A stretch of DNA of 34,286 nt. Origin: Holophagales bacterium (GTDB lineage Bacteria; Acidobacteriota; Holophagae; Holophagales; Holophagaceae). Shown one piece after another: positions 16,942 to 24,307 of this stretch (positions are counted from its first letter, which is position 1; every line of letters starts with the position of its first letter). Position numbers and translations under genes: made by a program. Under the pieces are notes generated by a model. That model had not been told where the DNA came from. It worked only from the letters and a program-made list of their open reading frames with translations, and did no database searches. The stretch spans positions 1 to 34,286 of the forward strand of contig JAISSN010000165.1 of assembly GCA_031273105.1 (NCBI GenBank). Direction: 5' to 3'.

Positions 16942-17719
16942 CGAACCCTCCCTTGGCGGGCGACAGGCTTCTCTTTACCTTTTGACTTGGAGCGAGAAAG
17001 GCGTTCAGGTGTTCTTCCAGCCGGGCAGGGTGCATTTCAGACTGAATCCCAAGGATGCCTTCCAGCATCAACACCTTATTCTGCGCTTCTTCGCGGCTTC
17101 TGATTTCCAGCTTGCCCGCTATCGGCAACGCAAAGAGATACGCGATAACCGCCCCCCACAGCGTTGACAGCAACGAGAGGGCCATGGCGGCAGCCAGCTT
17201 CCTTGGGTCGTCCGTGCTGGCAAACAATTGTACCATGCCAATCAAGGTCCCGACCATGCCAAAGGAAGGCGCGGCCTGAGCAATAAATCTGAAGGTTTCC
17301 TGTCCCAAACTGTGGCGGTCCAGCGTGGCTTGTATTTCAGCATTGAGGATATCCTTAACCCTGTCCACTTCAACGTAGTCAACAACCAGATTCAGGCCCA
17401 TCGCCAAAAACTTATTGCTGGGCATGTGGTTTTCAAGGGCTAATAATCCCTCGCGCTTGGCCCTCATGCTAAGGCCCACCAGAAGCGTCACCAAGTCCTG
17501 ATGGTTTTGCGGACGAGTAAAAAATGCCCTGGAGGCCACAGCAAATGAAGAAATTACGTTTGAAAACGGAAAGCGGATGAATGTTGACGCGACAATCCCG
17601 CCGACTACGACGATAATGCTCTTTGCGTGCAGGAAGGACTGCGCGTTTCCGCCTTCAAATATAGCAAAGGCCAAAAGGCCGATCCCCAGCAAAAAACCCA
17701 AGAATGTTCCACGATCCAT
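16934..17719 (-). CDS. motA: flagellar stator protein MotA
   Basis: Ion-channel stator subunit that drives the flagellar rotor. The 261 residues show the expected four membrane spans (about 3-21, 33-51, 150-168 and 180-200), a large cytoplasmic loop between spans 2 and 3 with the charged MRAKREG segment (85-91) that contacts FliG, and the conserved Pro151 in APSFGMVGTLIGMVQL. The ATG is preceded by GTGAGG, part of a small hairpin that could hide the ribosome-binding site. motB follows with an 8-nt overlap. The upstream region is unusual (a palindrome and two tiny ORFs). Proton versus sodium specificity was not assessed. Confidence 0.95.
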   Translation of the reverse strand: MDRGTFLGFLLGIGLLAFAIFEGGNAQSFLHAKSIIVVVGGIVASTFIRFPFSNVISSFAVASRAFFTRPQNHQDLVTLLVGLSMRAKREGLLALENHMPSNKFLAMGLNLVVDYVEVDRVKDILNAEIQATLDRHSLGQETFRFIAQAAPSFGMVGTLIGMVQLFASTDDPRKLAAAMALSLLSTLWGAVIAYLFALPIAGKLEIRSREEAQNKVLMLEGILGIQSEMHPARLEEHLNAFLAPSQKVKRSLSPAKGGFGA

Positions 17720-17727
17720 AACAAAAC

Positions 17728-17741
17728 CTCACGAATGTGAG
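17728..17741 (-). promoter_or_regulatory. hairpin overlapping the motA ribosome-binding site
   Basis: On the transcribed strand CTCAC-ATTC-GTGAG is followed by GTTTTGTT and the motA ATG. The right arm contains most of the Shine-Dalgarno sequence GTGAGG, so folding would hide it. The stem is only 5 bp, so the effect may be slight. Confidence 0.4.
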
Positions 17742-17743
17742 CT

Positions 17744-17843
17744 AATTGCAAAACCTCCAGCTTTGCCGGAAACTCGGACGCCAGACCCGCATTTTTCAGA
17801 AATTGCGCACTGGCTTGCGATGTTTCCAGGAGGTTTTGCGATT
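17744..17843 (-). ncRNA. 100-nt imperfect palindrome in the motA leader (structured RNA or repeat)
   Basis: The outer arms AATTGCAAAACCTCC (17744-17758) and GGAGGTTTTGCGATT (17829-17843) pair at 14 of 15 positions. Inside them, in nested order, GGAAAC (17768-17773) pairs with GTTTCC (17822-17827), GCCAG (17780-17784) pairs with CTGGC (17810-17814), and CGCATTTTT can pair imperfectly with AAATTGCG at the tip. Together they form one long stem-loop between the tiny ORF at 17842-17919 and motA. It could be a leader RNA structure or a dispersed extragenic palindrome; I cannot place it in a known family. Confidence 0.5.
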
Positions 17844-17919
17844 ACCTCTTGTATTTATTTATGTCTTCGGCCAGTGCCTGAACCCAGGCTTCAAGAGACA
17901 CCTTAATACGTAAAAACAT
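17842..17919 (-). CDS. tiny ORF (25 codons) in the motA leader
   Basis: An ATG with GGAG 5 nt upstream opens a 25-residue frame beginning MFLRIKVSLEAWVQ and ending NKYKR. The peptide would be amphipathic and basic at both ends, and I recognise no family. Its start lies inside copy 2 of the 42-43 nt leader repeat, and its stop touches the outer arm of the palindrome. It may be a real small protein, a leader peptide controlling motAB, or a chance frame. Confidence 0.35.
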   Translation of the reverse strand: MFLRIKVSLEAWVQALAEDINKYKR

Positions 17920-17952
17920 AAACACTCCAAAAAAAGTGGATTTAGTTTTGAT
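17911..17952 (-). repeat. copy 2 of the 42-43 nt leader repeat
   Basis: Read on the minus strand, this sequence matches 137-179 in 38 of 43 aligned columns. It covers a T-rich tract, a GGAG ribosome-binding site and the ATG TTT TTA start of the tiny ORF. The other copy has lost both the GGAG and the ATG. Confidence 0.6.
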
Positions 17953-17964
17953 TTAGTTCATAAG

Positions 17965-18036
17965 TCAATTGGACCTTGGTGATAATGGCGCTACTATCAT
18001 CAGAATAGCAATCGCGCAAGCAGACCTAGTGTTCAT
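17965..18036 (-). CDS. tiny ORF (23 codons) upstream of the motA leader repeat
   Basis: An ATG preceded by GGGAGACTCCA opens a 23-residue frame starting MNTRSACAIAILMIVAPL and ending SPRSN. It has a hydrophobic middle and charged ends, like a small membrane peptide or a remnant of a signal segment. It sits about 24 nt after a candidate promoter and before the 25-codon ORF. There is no family match, and coding is unproven. Confidence 0.3.
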   Translation of the reverse strand: MNTRSACAIAILMIVAPLSPRSN

Positions 18037-18059
18037 TGGAGTCTCCCTTTGAATTGATA

Positions 18060-18089
18060 ACGCTATCATTCCAAACCGGTACGTGTCAA
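18060..18089 (-). promoter_or_regulatory. candidate promoter for the motAB leader
   Basis: On the minus strand, a consensus TTGACA (18089-18084) is followed after 18 nt by TAGCGT (18065-18060). The -35 is perfect; the -10 is poor. It would give a leader of about 330 nt before motA, containing both tiny ORFs and the palindrome. Confidence 0.35.
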
Positions 18090-18208
18090 CAATTTTAGGT
18101 AGCCGCAGCATGCGTTGACCGTGACGCGCCCGATCCACGCCATAAAGGATGCACCAACGCGGTTTGTGTTCAATGACCTATACGCCCTCAAAAAGGCCTC
18201 CTGCATTA

Positions 18209-18859
18209 TCAATTTTCGCTTGCCTCAATACCAGAAAACAATCCGCCGACACCCTCCCCGGGTATCTCTGTTTCCAACTGAGACAAGGCCAGCGCTTCTA
18301 AATTGCCTTCTCCAAAATCAGCCAGCTTCGGCAAATCCTGGATGTCTTTTAGACCAAAGTGCAGCAAAAAGCCCGCTGCGGTCGCATACATCATAGGCCG
18401 CCCGACGACGCGCCTGCGACCAATCGGCATGATCAATTCGCGCTCCAAAAGGCTCCTGACCTGATTTGAAACGGATGTGACGCCGCGAAATTCACATATT
18501 TCGGGCATGGTTATTGGTTGCCTATAGGCAATTATGGCTAATGTTTCCAACTGGGCTGGCGTCAAGCGCCCGCTTCGTAGCGTTGTAACCAATTTAGCCA
18601 CCAGGCTTGCGTATTCGGGGGCCGTGGCCAGGCGCCATCCGCCTCCGACTTCCAGCAATCGGACGCCTCTTGGAGGTTGACAGCGTTCAGACAAGGCTTC
18701 TATGCCCTGGCGGACGACGCCTTCTCCCAAGCCTGTGAGCTCGCGCAAGCGCTCTAACGTAAGGGTTTCGCCTGTGGCCGTAAAAAGCGCCTCAAGGGCG
18801 CCTACAAGGTCGCCTCCTTCGCTCCAAAGAGATTCCTGATAAAAAAACTCTTCCATCAT
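18209..18859 (-). CDS. scpB: segregation and condensation protein ScpB
   Basis: Winged-helix subunit of the Smc-ScpAB condensin, which organises and helps separate chromosomes. The 216 residues include the first winged helix (LVGALEALFTATGETLTLERLREL), the conserved middle GRLTPAQLETLAIIAYRQPITMPEICEFRGV, and the second domain SLLERELIMPIGRRRVVGRPMMYATAAGFLLHFGL; all are hallmark ScpB blocks. The start is one of two adjacent ATG codons and overlaps the psd stop. No scpA is next to it, which is unusual, but smc lies about 8 kb away in this window on the other strand. Confidence 0.95.
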   Translation of the reverse strand: MMEEFFYQESLWSEGGDLVGALEALFTATGETLTLERLRELTGLGEGVVRQGIEALSERCQPPRGVRLLEVGGGWRLATAPEYASLVAKLVTTLRSGRLTPAQLETLAIIAYRQPITMPEICEFRGVTSVSNQVRSLLERELIMPIGRRRVVGRPMMYATAAGFLLHFGLKDIQDLPKLADFGEGNLEALALSQLETEIPGEGVGGLFSGIEASEN

Positions 18860-19695
18860 CTGAATTCGCCCAGACGCTGACCAACTTTCATAAGGCCTTC
18901 CGCTGCTATCGGCTGCCAGCTATTTGCCCTCAGGCCGCCAACAAGTAGGACGACCGTGGAGCCAAACTGAAACAGGCCCAAATCATCGCCCTGGGCGCAT
19001 TGCAAATCGGAAACCTCAAAGCCGCCGTTCCTCGTCAGGTCGCGGCCTCCTAACCAGCGTTCATCAATAACGCAGCCGCCAACGTGGGTTGCCCCAACCA
19101 GCACACAGGCAACAAGCAACCCTTCATCCAGGCCCCTGCCCTGGGCAAGCCATGTTGCGCGGCGGTTTCGCTCGTACAGCCTCGGCACGCGCGTCACGCT
19201 TGCGTCATTGACGGGCCAAAGCTCTCCCTCTACCCTGGCGACGGCTTGCACTACGCCTTCAAGAGGAACATGGATGCGGTGGTAATCCTTCGGACTAAGG
19301 TAAAGCGTAAGAAAATGCCCCCCTTCAAACCGTTCGGGCCCGGGCGTGAATTTGAGCAGCTCTTTCAGGCTGTAAGACAGCCCCTTCGCTTGTATGAGCG
19401 TTCCGTCAGATATACGCCCCAGGGTGACGAGGCGGCCATCCACAGGGCAATTTATCGCGCCCGGAACAATTTCATCCTGGGGGCGCGCTCCTGGTTTAAG
19501 CCTGCGCGTAAAAAACTCCTGAAGGCTTTTATAATCTTCAAGGGGCTTTTCGGCTTCATCCAAATTTACGCCGTAATGACGCGCAAAAAGGCGCAAAAGC
19601 GATACGCGAATTATTTTTGGCAAAGACATGAAGGCTATCCGGCCCGCCAGGACAGAGGCCAGTTTTTTTGGATAAATACGCAAAAGGTTGACCAT
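18856..19695 (-). CDS. psd: phosphatidylserine decarboxylase proenzyme
   Basis: Membrane-associated enzyme that makes phosphatidylethanolamine from phosphatidylserine. It cleaves itself at a Gly-Ser bond to create a pyruvoyl group; here the site is FGSTVVLL near residue 246, in place of the usual LGST. Other family blocks are LEDYKSLQEFFTRRLKPGARP, CPVDGRLVTLG, LSPKDYHRIHVP and WPVNDASVTRVPRLYERNRR. I prefer ATG at 19695 (279 residues) over the track's GTG at 19713, because the GTG overlaps ttcA and lacks a ribosome-binding site. It lies between ttcA (upstream) and scpB (overlapping stop/start), probably in one transcript. Confidence 0.92.
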   Translation of the reverse strand: MVNLLRIYPKKLASVLAGRIAFMSLPKIIRVSLLRLFARHYGVNLDEAEKPLEDYKSLQEFFTRRLKPGARPQDEIVPGAINCPVDGRLVTLGRISDGTLIQAKGLSYSLKELLKFTPGPERFEGGHFLTLYLSPKDYHRIHVPLEGVVQAVARVEGELWPVNDASVTRVPRLYERNRRATWLAQGRGLDEGLLVACVLVGATHVGGCVIDERWLGGRDLTRNGGFEVSDLQCAQGDDLGLFQFGSTVVLLVGGLRANSWQPIAAEGLMKVGQRLGEFR

Positions 19696-19700
19696 AACCC

Positions 19701-20654
19701 CTATTTTGCCCACTTGGGCGGCAATTTAAGCAAATCCCTGTCCAACAAGTGCGTGGTTTTTACGTTCATCATCGCCCGCAGCATACACCTGCGGAGGTCG
19801 GGGGCGTCTTCAACCAGCTCGCTGATTAACTCTTTCATCTGAACCCTTTTAGACAGAGGGGATGAACAAAAACCCAAAGGGCATCCGCTTGAAACTAACG
19901 TGTAGCCGCTAAGTTTGGCGTAATCCCGCATGTCTGATTCGTCGCACGTCCCCATAGGCCTTATAACCGTTACCGTGCCGTCATTACTAAGTAATTTTAG
20001 GGGCATGGCGCTCAGCCTGCCCTCAAAAAACAGGTTCATCAGCAGTGTTTCCAAAATATCGTCCAGATGATGACCAAGGGCTAACTTGCTAAAGCCCTTT
20101 TCCCGCATGTGGGAGTAAAGGACGCCCCTGCGAAAGCGGGAACATATAGCGCATGGGCTGTACTTTGGCTTTGCACCCGGACTGGGTTTCGCCGCCGACG
20201 CCTGCTTTGAATACGGCGGCTGGGGCATAAGAGGTTCACAAGCAAATCCCGGCCTCGCTGAGCCTGACATAGAGCGATCAAGCCCTGCGGCCTCGCCTGG
20301 TTCATCCTTCACAACCTTGAACTGTTCTAACACATGCCTAATTGGGGCCGTCAGCAAAACGTGGTGAACGCCGAGTTCAGAACACTTTTCCTGAATTGGC
20401 CCCGGATTAAATGATGGAAAACCGCCGTCAATGGTGGCGGCGCATACGGAAAACCGAACAGGGGCGTATCGGCTCAGGTTGAGCAGCAGATCCAGCATGG
20501 TCCAACTGTCCTTGCCCCCGGACAGGGCTACCAGCACAGTGTCCCCTTCTTCCAGCAGGCCGTACTCCGTGATCGCCGTACCCATCTTTCTCCGCAAACG
20601 CTTTTGCAACTGGGAAAGACGGCGGCTCTGTGGAAGTTTGTTGATTTCTGACAC
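19701..20654 (-). CDS. ttcA: tRNA 2-thiocytidine(32) synthetase TtcA, with an extra internal segment
   Basis: ATP-dependent, iron-sulphur-containing enzyme that thiolates cytidine 32 of tRNA. Visible motifs (numbered from the track start at 20711) are the PP-loop SGGKDS (64-69), the CAICSRFRRG pair Cys187/Cys190, GHHLDDILETLLMNLFFEGRL, and a later Cys in SSGCPLGFC. The track start is a TTG without a ribosome-binding site; GTG at 20654 gives an N-terminus of family length before QLQKRLRR and is my choice. Between FKVVK and the CxxC pair lies an extra segment of about 50 residues rich in Pro, Ser, Ala and Lys that E. coli TtcA lacks. It is followed closely by psd. Confidence 0.88.
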   Translation of the reverse strand: MSEINKLPQSRRLSQLQKRLRRKMGTAITEYGLLEEGDTVLVALSGGKDSWTMLDLLLNLSRYAPVRFSVCAATIDGGFPSFNPGPIQEKCSELGVHHVLLTAPIRHVLEQFKVVKDEPGEAAGLDRSMSGSARPGFACEPLMPQPPYSKQASAAKPSPGAKPKYSPCAICSRFRRGVLYSHMREKGFSKLALGHHLDDILETLLMNLFFEGRLSAMPLKLLSNDGTVTVIRPMGTCDESDMRDYAKLSGYTLVSSGCPLGFCSSPLSKRVQMKELISELVEDAPDLRRCMLRAMMNVKTTHLLDRDLLKLPPKWAK

Positions 20655-20746
20655 TACTGATCCAGTGTTTTGCAATGGGCCGCAAATAGTAATAAGGGTT
20701 ACATTTTTCAAACGCGTTGACTATAACCAATCGTCTCTAAACCAAC

Positions 20747-21220
20747 CTACCACTCCTTATAGGGAATTCCATTCAACCCGGTTCCCTTTGCCATGCTGTT
20801 TACATCAAAAACGCTGCCGCCGCCCCAGGCATTTGCGTTTGGGTCATCGTTTAAGGAACGCAGCGACCATTCAGCCCTGCCCGTGATTGGGTCAATGGGG
20901 ATTTTGCGCAAAAAAGGGATCTTACCTGCGCTGGAGCGTCTTGGAGCGCCCTCGACAAGAATTTCCAGCGACTCGGGGTATCCAAAATTTTCTGCGGGCG
21001 GCGGGTTTATAATCCCCGCGTCTGCGGCCCTTTTGTAGTTATCAATGGCTTCGCGCATTTGGCGTAAGGTTTGGTACAGCTCAATTTCTTTATCCCTGCG
21101 CTGTGAGTTTTTTAATACGGGGATAGTCACTGCTGACAAGACAGACAGTACCATGAGCGTGACGAGCAGCTCCAGGAGCGTGAATCCGGCTTTGGGCTTA
21201 GAATCGTTACTCAGCTTCAT
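20747..21220 (-). CDS. type IV pilin/GspG-like pseudopilin
   Basis: Small exported pilin-like protein of 157 residues. The N-terminus has the class III signal GFTLLELLVTLMVLSVLSAVTIP, with cleavage expected after the Gly and the Glu at mature position 5 (F-T-L-L-E). The rest resembles major pseudopilins of the GspG type: a helix (YQTLRQMREAIDNYKRAADAG), then the KIPFLRKIPIDPITGRAEW block, which in GspG precedes the calcium-binding loop. ATG at 21220 is preferred; the track start is a TTG that overlaps the secretin gene. It starts 1 nt after the secretin stop, so it is the last gene of the pilus operon. Confidence 0.88.
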   Translation of the reverse strand: MKLSNDSKPKAGFTLLELLVTLMVLSVLSAVTIPVLKNSQRRDKEIELYQTLRQMREAIDNYKRAADAGIINPPPAENFGYPESLEILVEGAPRRSSAGKIPFLRKIPIDPITGRAEWSLRSLNDDPNANAWGGGSVFDVNSMAKGTGLNGIPYKEW

Positions 21221-21221
21221 G

Positions 21222-23600
21222 TCACTCAATTTCAATGAGAGCGTTTTGGATTTGCGCCGTGATTGGGTTTCCGCTCATAAAACACTTGTAAGCGTCAACC
21301 ATTATCGCCGCGTTTCCCTTTTCAGTCGCCTCAAGGTCAAGTGTCAGCAATGTTCCGCTGCCGCTTGCGGCTGTCTTTCTCTGAAAGCTGACCGTGATGA
21401 GTCCGTCAACGATGGGACCGGAAATTATATTGCCGCCTTCGTTAATCAGGAAATCCGCTCCTGTCACACCATGCAATTTCAGTTTCGGGTCAATTCTGAA
21501 AACAAATTCGCCAGAAGTGACGCCCCTGCCTCCACTGACCATCATGTTTATCTGACGTCTCTCGCCAGTCGATATTTGACTTGTGATTGGCGACAGGAAA
21601 AGGAATAAGTCTGATTCCGCAGGCCGCTTTTCTGCTTTGTTTTCTGTCGCAACCTCGGTACTTCTTGTGGCGTCAGTTGTCTGCTGCTGTGTGGCGGCGC
21701 CGGAAATATTTGTTTGCGTCTCTTCTGTTTGCCTTGAGGCAGGGGGTTGCGCCGGGGAAGGAGGCGTTGATTCCGCAGCGGCTGCGTTAGCCCTTTCCCT
21801 TTCAGCGTTTTGTCTAGCTTCCAGCAGTCTGTTAGCTCTTAACTCGGCTTCCAACTCCTCTTGCAAGGCGGTGAAATCGGGGTCAAAGGGACGGAAGTCT
21901 TCTTCCCGCAAGTCTGGTTTCCTGACTATGACGCAACGAACTGTTAATAATACGTCTGTTTTCGATATGTCTTTGCGGTTATTGCTAACCAGTTTGCCAA
22001 TTAGTGGAATATCGGCCAGGCCCCAGATGCCTTTTTTGGATTTTTGTTCATCTTCCCGCAACAAACCGCCGAAAATGATGGTTTCGCCATTTTGCATACG
22101 AACCTCTGTATCCAGTTTGCGCTGCCCTATATCCGGCCTGTCGGCGTTTGCGCTGGCTTTGAGGCTTGTTACTTCAGATTTTAAATCAAGCGTAATGTCA
22201 TCATTGTGATGAACCCTTGGAGTAATTTGTATTTTTACGCCAACGTCCTGTTGCTGATAATTGTTGCCATAAGGGAGGTTGTTGTAACCATAACCTTGAA
22301 GTTGCTGGGACAGGGCGCTGCTTGCGGACGATGTCGTTGGGGTGCCTGTCACAACAAAGATTTTATCGCCGAAATTAAAGGTAGCGGAAGCGTCAGAGGC
22401 AATTCGCATATTTTGTCTTGCGGCCATTTTGGCTTCGCCGCTGGTTTTAAGGGCGTCCAATTGAATGCTGGGGAATAAAAATCTTATATCTTCTTTGGAA
22501 ATTCTGATGGCGCCTTTATTGATATTAGGTCCGCCCGAGTTGTCAATTGTAGCGCCAATCTTATAGATGCCTTCGCCGCCGGGCGACAGTACCGGCATCA
22601 GGCCTACCTGCTCCATGCTGCTCTCGGTTACTTCAAGCAGTTCAACATAGACCATGACTTCGGCCTTGGCTTTATCAAGCTGACGAGCCATTCTGGTGAC
22701 TAGTTTTACGTCATTCGGACGGCCTTTTACGATGATTGCGTTAAGACGATTATCAGGCGTTAATTGTATTCTTTGAGATTGTCCTAGAAGGCGTTGCAAA
22801 GTAGTGGCTATATCCTGGGGCTTGGCGTTATCAAGGTAAATAGTTTTATATTGCTGATTTTCAAATTCAGCCCTTTGGGCAGCGTTAGCGCCGCCTTTAA
22901 ACACCATCACCGTTTTTGTGTCTATATACCTGTAATAAAGATCGTTTTGAAGAGCCAGCGTGTCTAAAATGCGTTCCAAAGACATGCTCTTAGCCGAAAA
23001 TTGTATAGGCGCATCAGCGCCTTGAGAAAACTGATTATGAAAAAGAAAAGTAATATCGAAATGCTTTTCAAGTACCTTGAAAACTTGCTTTAATGGCTGA
23101 TTATTCATAACAAATTCATTTAGCGTTGGTTCTTTTGGGTCAAGTTTAATTATTGGTTCACTTTCAACCCTGTTTCTGATTGCCCGCAGGTCTTCATCAA
23201 GGGTTTTAAGGGATTCATCCCGAAATTTTGCTTCCTCAATAGCCGCCAGCCAATCAAGGGCCACAGAATTTTGCGGGTCAAATCGCAGCGCCCGAATGAT
23301 ATTTTCCTGAACAACTTCAGAATGACCCCTCTTTTCGGCTTCCTTAGCCTGCAACAAGTAACCTTCCGCCGCCAACACCGCTGAGCGTTTATACCCCATT
23401 TTAGCTTTGACGTTGCTGGGGTTTTGCTGAACAAGCCTTGAGTAAGCATGGGCGGCTTCTTCGTACTTGCCTTCATCGAAAGCTTTGTTGGCCCTGTACA
23501 GGTTGCAACCGGTTGAAACCGCGAGAATGGCGGCCAGTGCTGTTATTGGTAAAAGTGGCGTATGGCGTTTTGGTGGCATCATGTAACCGTCCGTTTTCAT
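21222..23600 (-). CDS. pilQ: outer-membrane secretin (PilQ/GspD-like) with TPR start and cohesin-like tail
   Basis: Forms the outer-membrane gate for a type IV pilus or type II-like system. The 792 residues run as follows: signal peptide with Cys32 after AVSTG; a TPR-type helical region (about 34-115); an STN/N0-like domain (about 165-245, LPLKQVFKVLEKHFDITFLF style); a secretin N1 domain (about 250-315, YKTIYLDNAKPQDIATTLQRLL); the secretin core (about 330-580, VGVKIQITPRVHHND ... ETIIFGGLL ... IPLIGKLV); an Ala/Gln/Thr-rich linker; and a C-terminal beta domain (about 665-792) that looks like a cohesin fold. Start choice is uncertain (23600, or the MM pair at about 23580). It follows the pilP-like gene by 5 nt. 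Confidence 0.9.
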   Translation of the reverse strand: MKTDGYMMPPKRHTPLLPITALAAILAVSTGCNLYRANKAFDEGKYEEAAHAYSRLVQQNPSNVKAKMGYKRSAVLAAEGYLLQAKEAEKRGHSEVVQENIIRALRFDPQNSVALDWLAAIEEAKFRDESLKTLDEDLRAIRNRVESEPIIKLDPKEPTLNEFVMNNQPLKQVFKVLEKHFDITFLFHNQFSQGADAPIQFSAKSMSLERILDTLALQNDLYYRYIDTKTVMVFKGGANAAQRAEFENQQYKTIYLDNAKPQDIATTLQRLLGQSQRIQLTPDNRLNAIIVKGRPNDVKLVTRMARQLDKAKAEVMVYVELLEVTESSMEQVGLMPVLSPGGEGIYKIGATIDNSGGPNINKGAIRISKEDIRFLFPSIQLDALKTSGEAKMAARQNMRIASDASATFNFGDKIFVVTGTPTTSSASSALSQQLQGYGYNNLPYGNNYQQQDVGVKIQITPRVHHNDDITLDLKSEVTSLKASANADRPDIGQRKLDTEVRMQNGETIIFGGLLREDEQKSKKGIWGLADIPLIGKLVSNNRKDISKTDVLLTVRCVIVRKPDLREEDFRPFDPDFTALQEELEAELRANRLLEARQNAERERANAAAAESTPPSPAQPPASRQTEETQTNISGAATQQQTTDATRSTEVATENKAEKRPAESDLFLFLSPITSQISTGERRQINMMVSGGRGVTSGEFVFRIDPKLKLHGVTGADFLINEGGNIISGPIVDGLITVSFQRKTAASGSGTLLTLDLEATEKGNAAIMVDAYKCFMSGNPITAQIQNALIEIE

Positions 23601-23605
23601 TCTGA

Positions 23606-24307
23606 CTAGAAGTAATTCGTGACTTGCGGCTGCTGGCCAGAGGTCTGGCCGGAAGCGCCGAGTTGGGCTTTAATGGTAAATTTAAGTTCTTGAAACTTTG
23701 TATTTTGAAACTGGGCTTCTTCTTTATCTTTTATTGCCGCGAGTTGCCAGTTTGGCGTTATTTCATCGCCAATTTTGAAGAAGTGAATGTCGTCGCCTTT
23801 CTGGAAAACGCCCTGTACGGGACTGGTGCGTCCATGTACGATGGCAATAAATTTATAATCAGAAGGCTGCGCCCTGACCTCTCTGTCTATCGCGGCCTGC
23901 CGCGCTGCTGCGGCTAACTCCTCAGGCGTGGGCGGAGGCTTTGGCGGGGCCTCGACCTTTGGCTGCGGCGCTACCGCCTTTGGCGGCGGCGGCGGAGAGT
24001 CAAAAAGAAACAAGTCGCGGAACATTCTGCTTTCGCTGGGAAGCTCGCCGGCCTTATGAAGCCCAGCCAGATTTGGTAATTTTTGCAGGGCGGCGGTTTG
24101 CGTGACCTCTAAAGGCTGTCCGATCACATTGCGGGGCGCGTTGACACGCTTATTACTTGAGCCGCTGCCCTTGGGAGCGAACAACTCGTACCCAAGATAT
24201 CCGACTACCAATACAAACATGGCGAGCGCCGCTTGTGTTTTGCGGTTTGACTTCAATTCCTGAAGCCAGGCCCTGGTTTTGTTTCCATTGCTCTGAGGCG
24301 CGCTCAT
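23606..24307 (-). CDS. pilP: PilP-like pilus assembly protein
   Basis: Inner-membrane-anchored periplasmic protein that would link PilNO to the secretin. The 233 residues include one membrane span (about 26-43, ALAMFVLVVGYLGYELF), a proline-rich linker (FDSPPPPPKAVAPQP... KPPPTPEEL) and a C-terminal beta domain with the VHGRTSPVQGVFQKGDDIHFFKIGDEI pattern that PilP and GspC share. It differs from classical PilP in being anchored by a membrane span rather than a lipid, more like GspC. The ATG has a strong AGGAGG and overlaps the pilO stop (ATGA). The name rests on position and the C-terminal domain. Confidence 0.75.
   Translation of the reverse strand: MSAPQSNGNKTRAWLQELKSNRKTQAALAMFVLVVGYLGYELFAPKGSGSSNKRVNAPRNVIGQPLEVTQTAALQKLPNLAGLHKAGELPSESRMFRDLFLFDSPPPPPKAVAPQPKVEAPPKPPPTPEELAAAARQAAIDREVRAQPSDYKFIAIVHGRTSPVQGVFQKGDDIHFFKIGDEITPNWQLAAIKDKEEAQFQNTKFQELKFTIKAQLGASGQTSGQQPQVTNYF

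Noticed and set aside
17744-17843. Invertible promoter element flanked by inverted repeats
   Set aside because: The interior is itself nested-complementary, so a single long hairpin explains the arms better, and no invertase gene is nearby.
19084-19842. 252-residue plus-strand ORF
   Set aside because: Shadow antisense to psd and the end of ttcA; composition is not protein-like.
21583-22209. 208-residue plus-strand ORF
   Set aside because: Ser/Ala/Leu-rich shadow antisense to the secretin gene.
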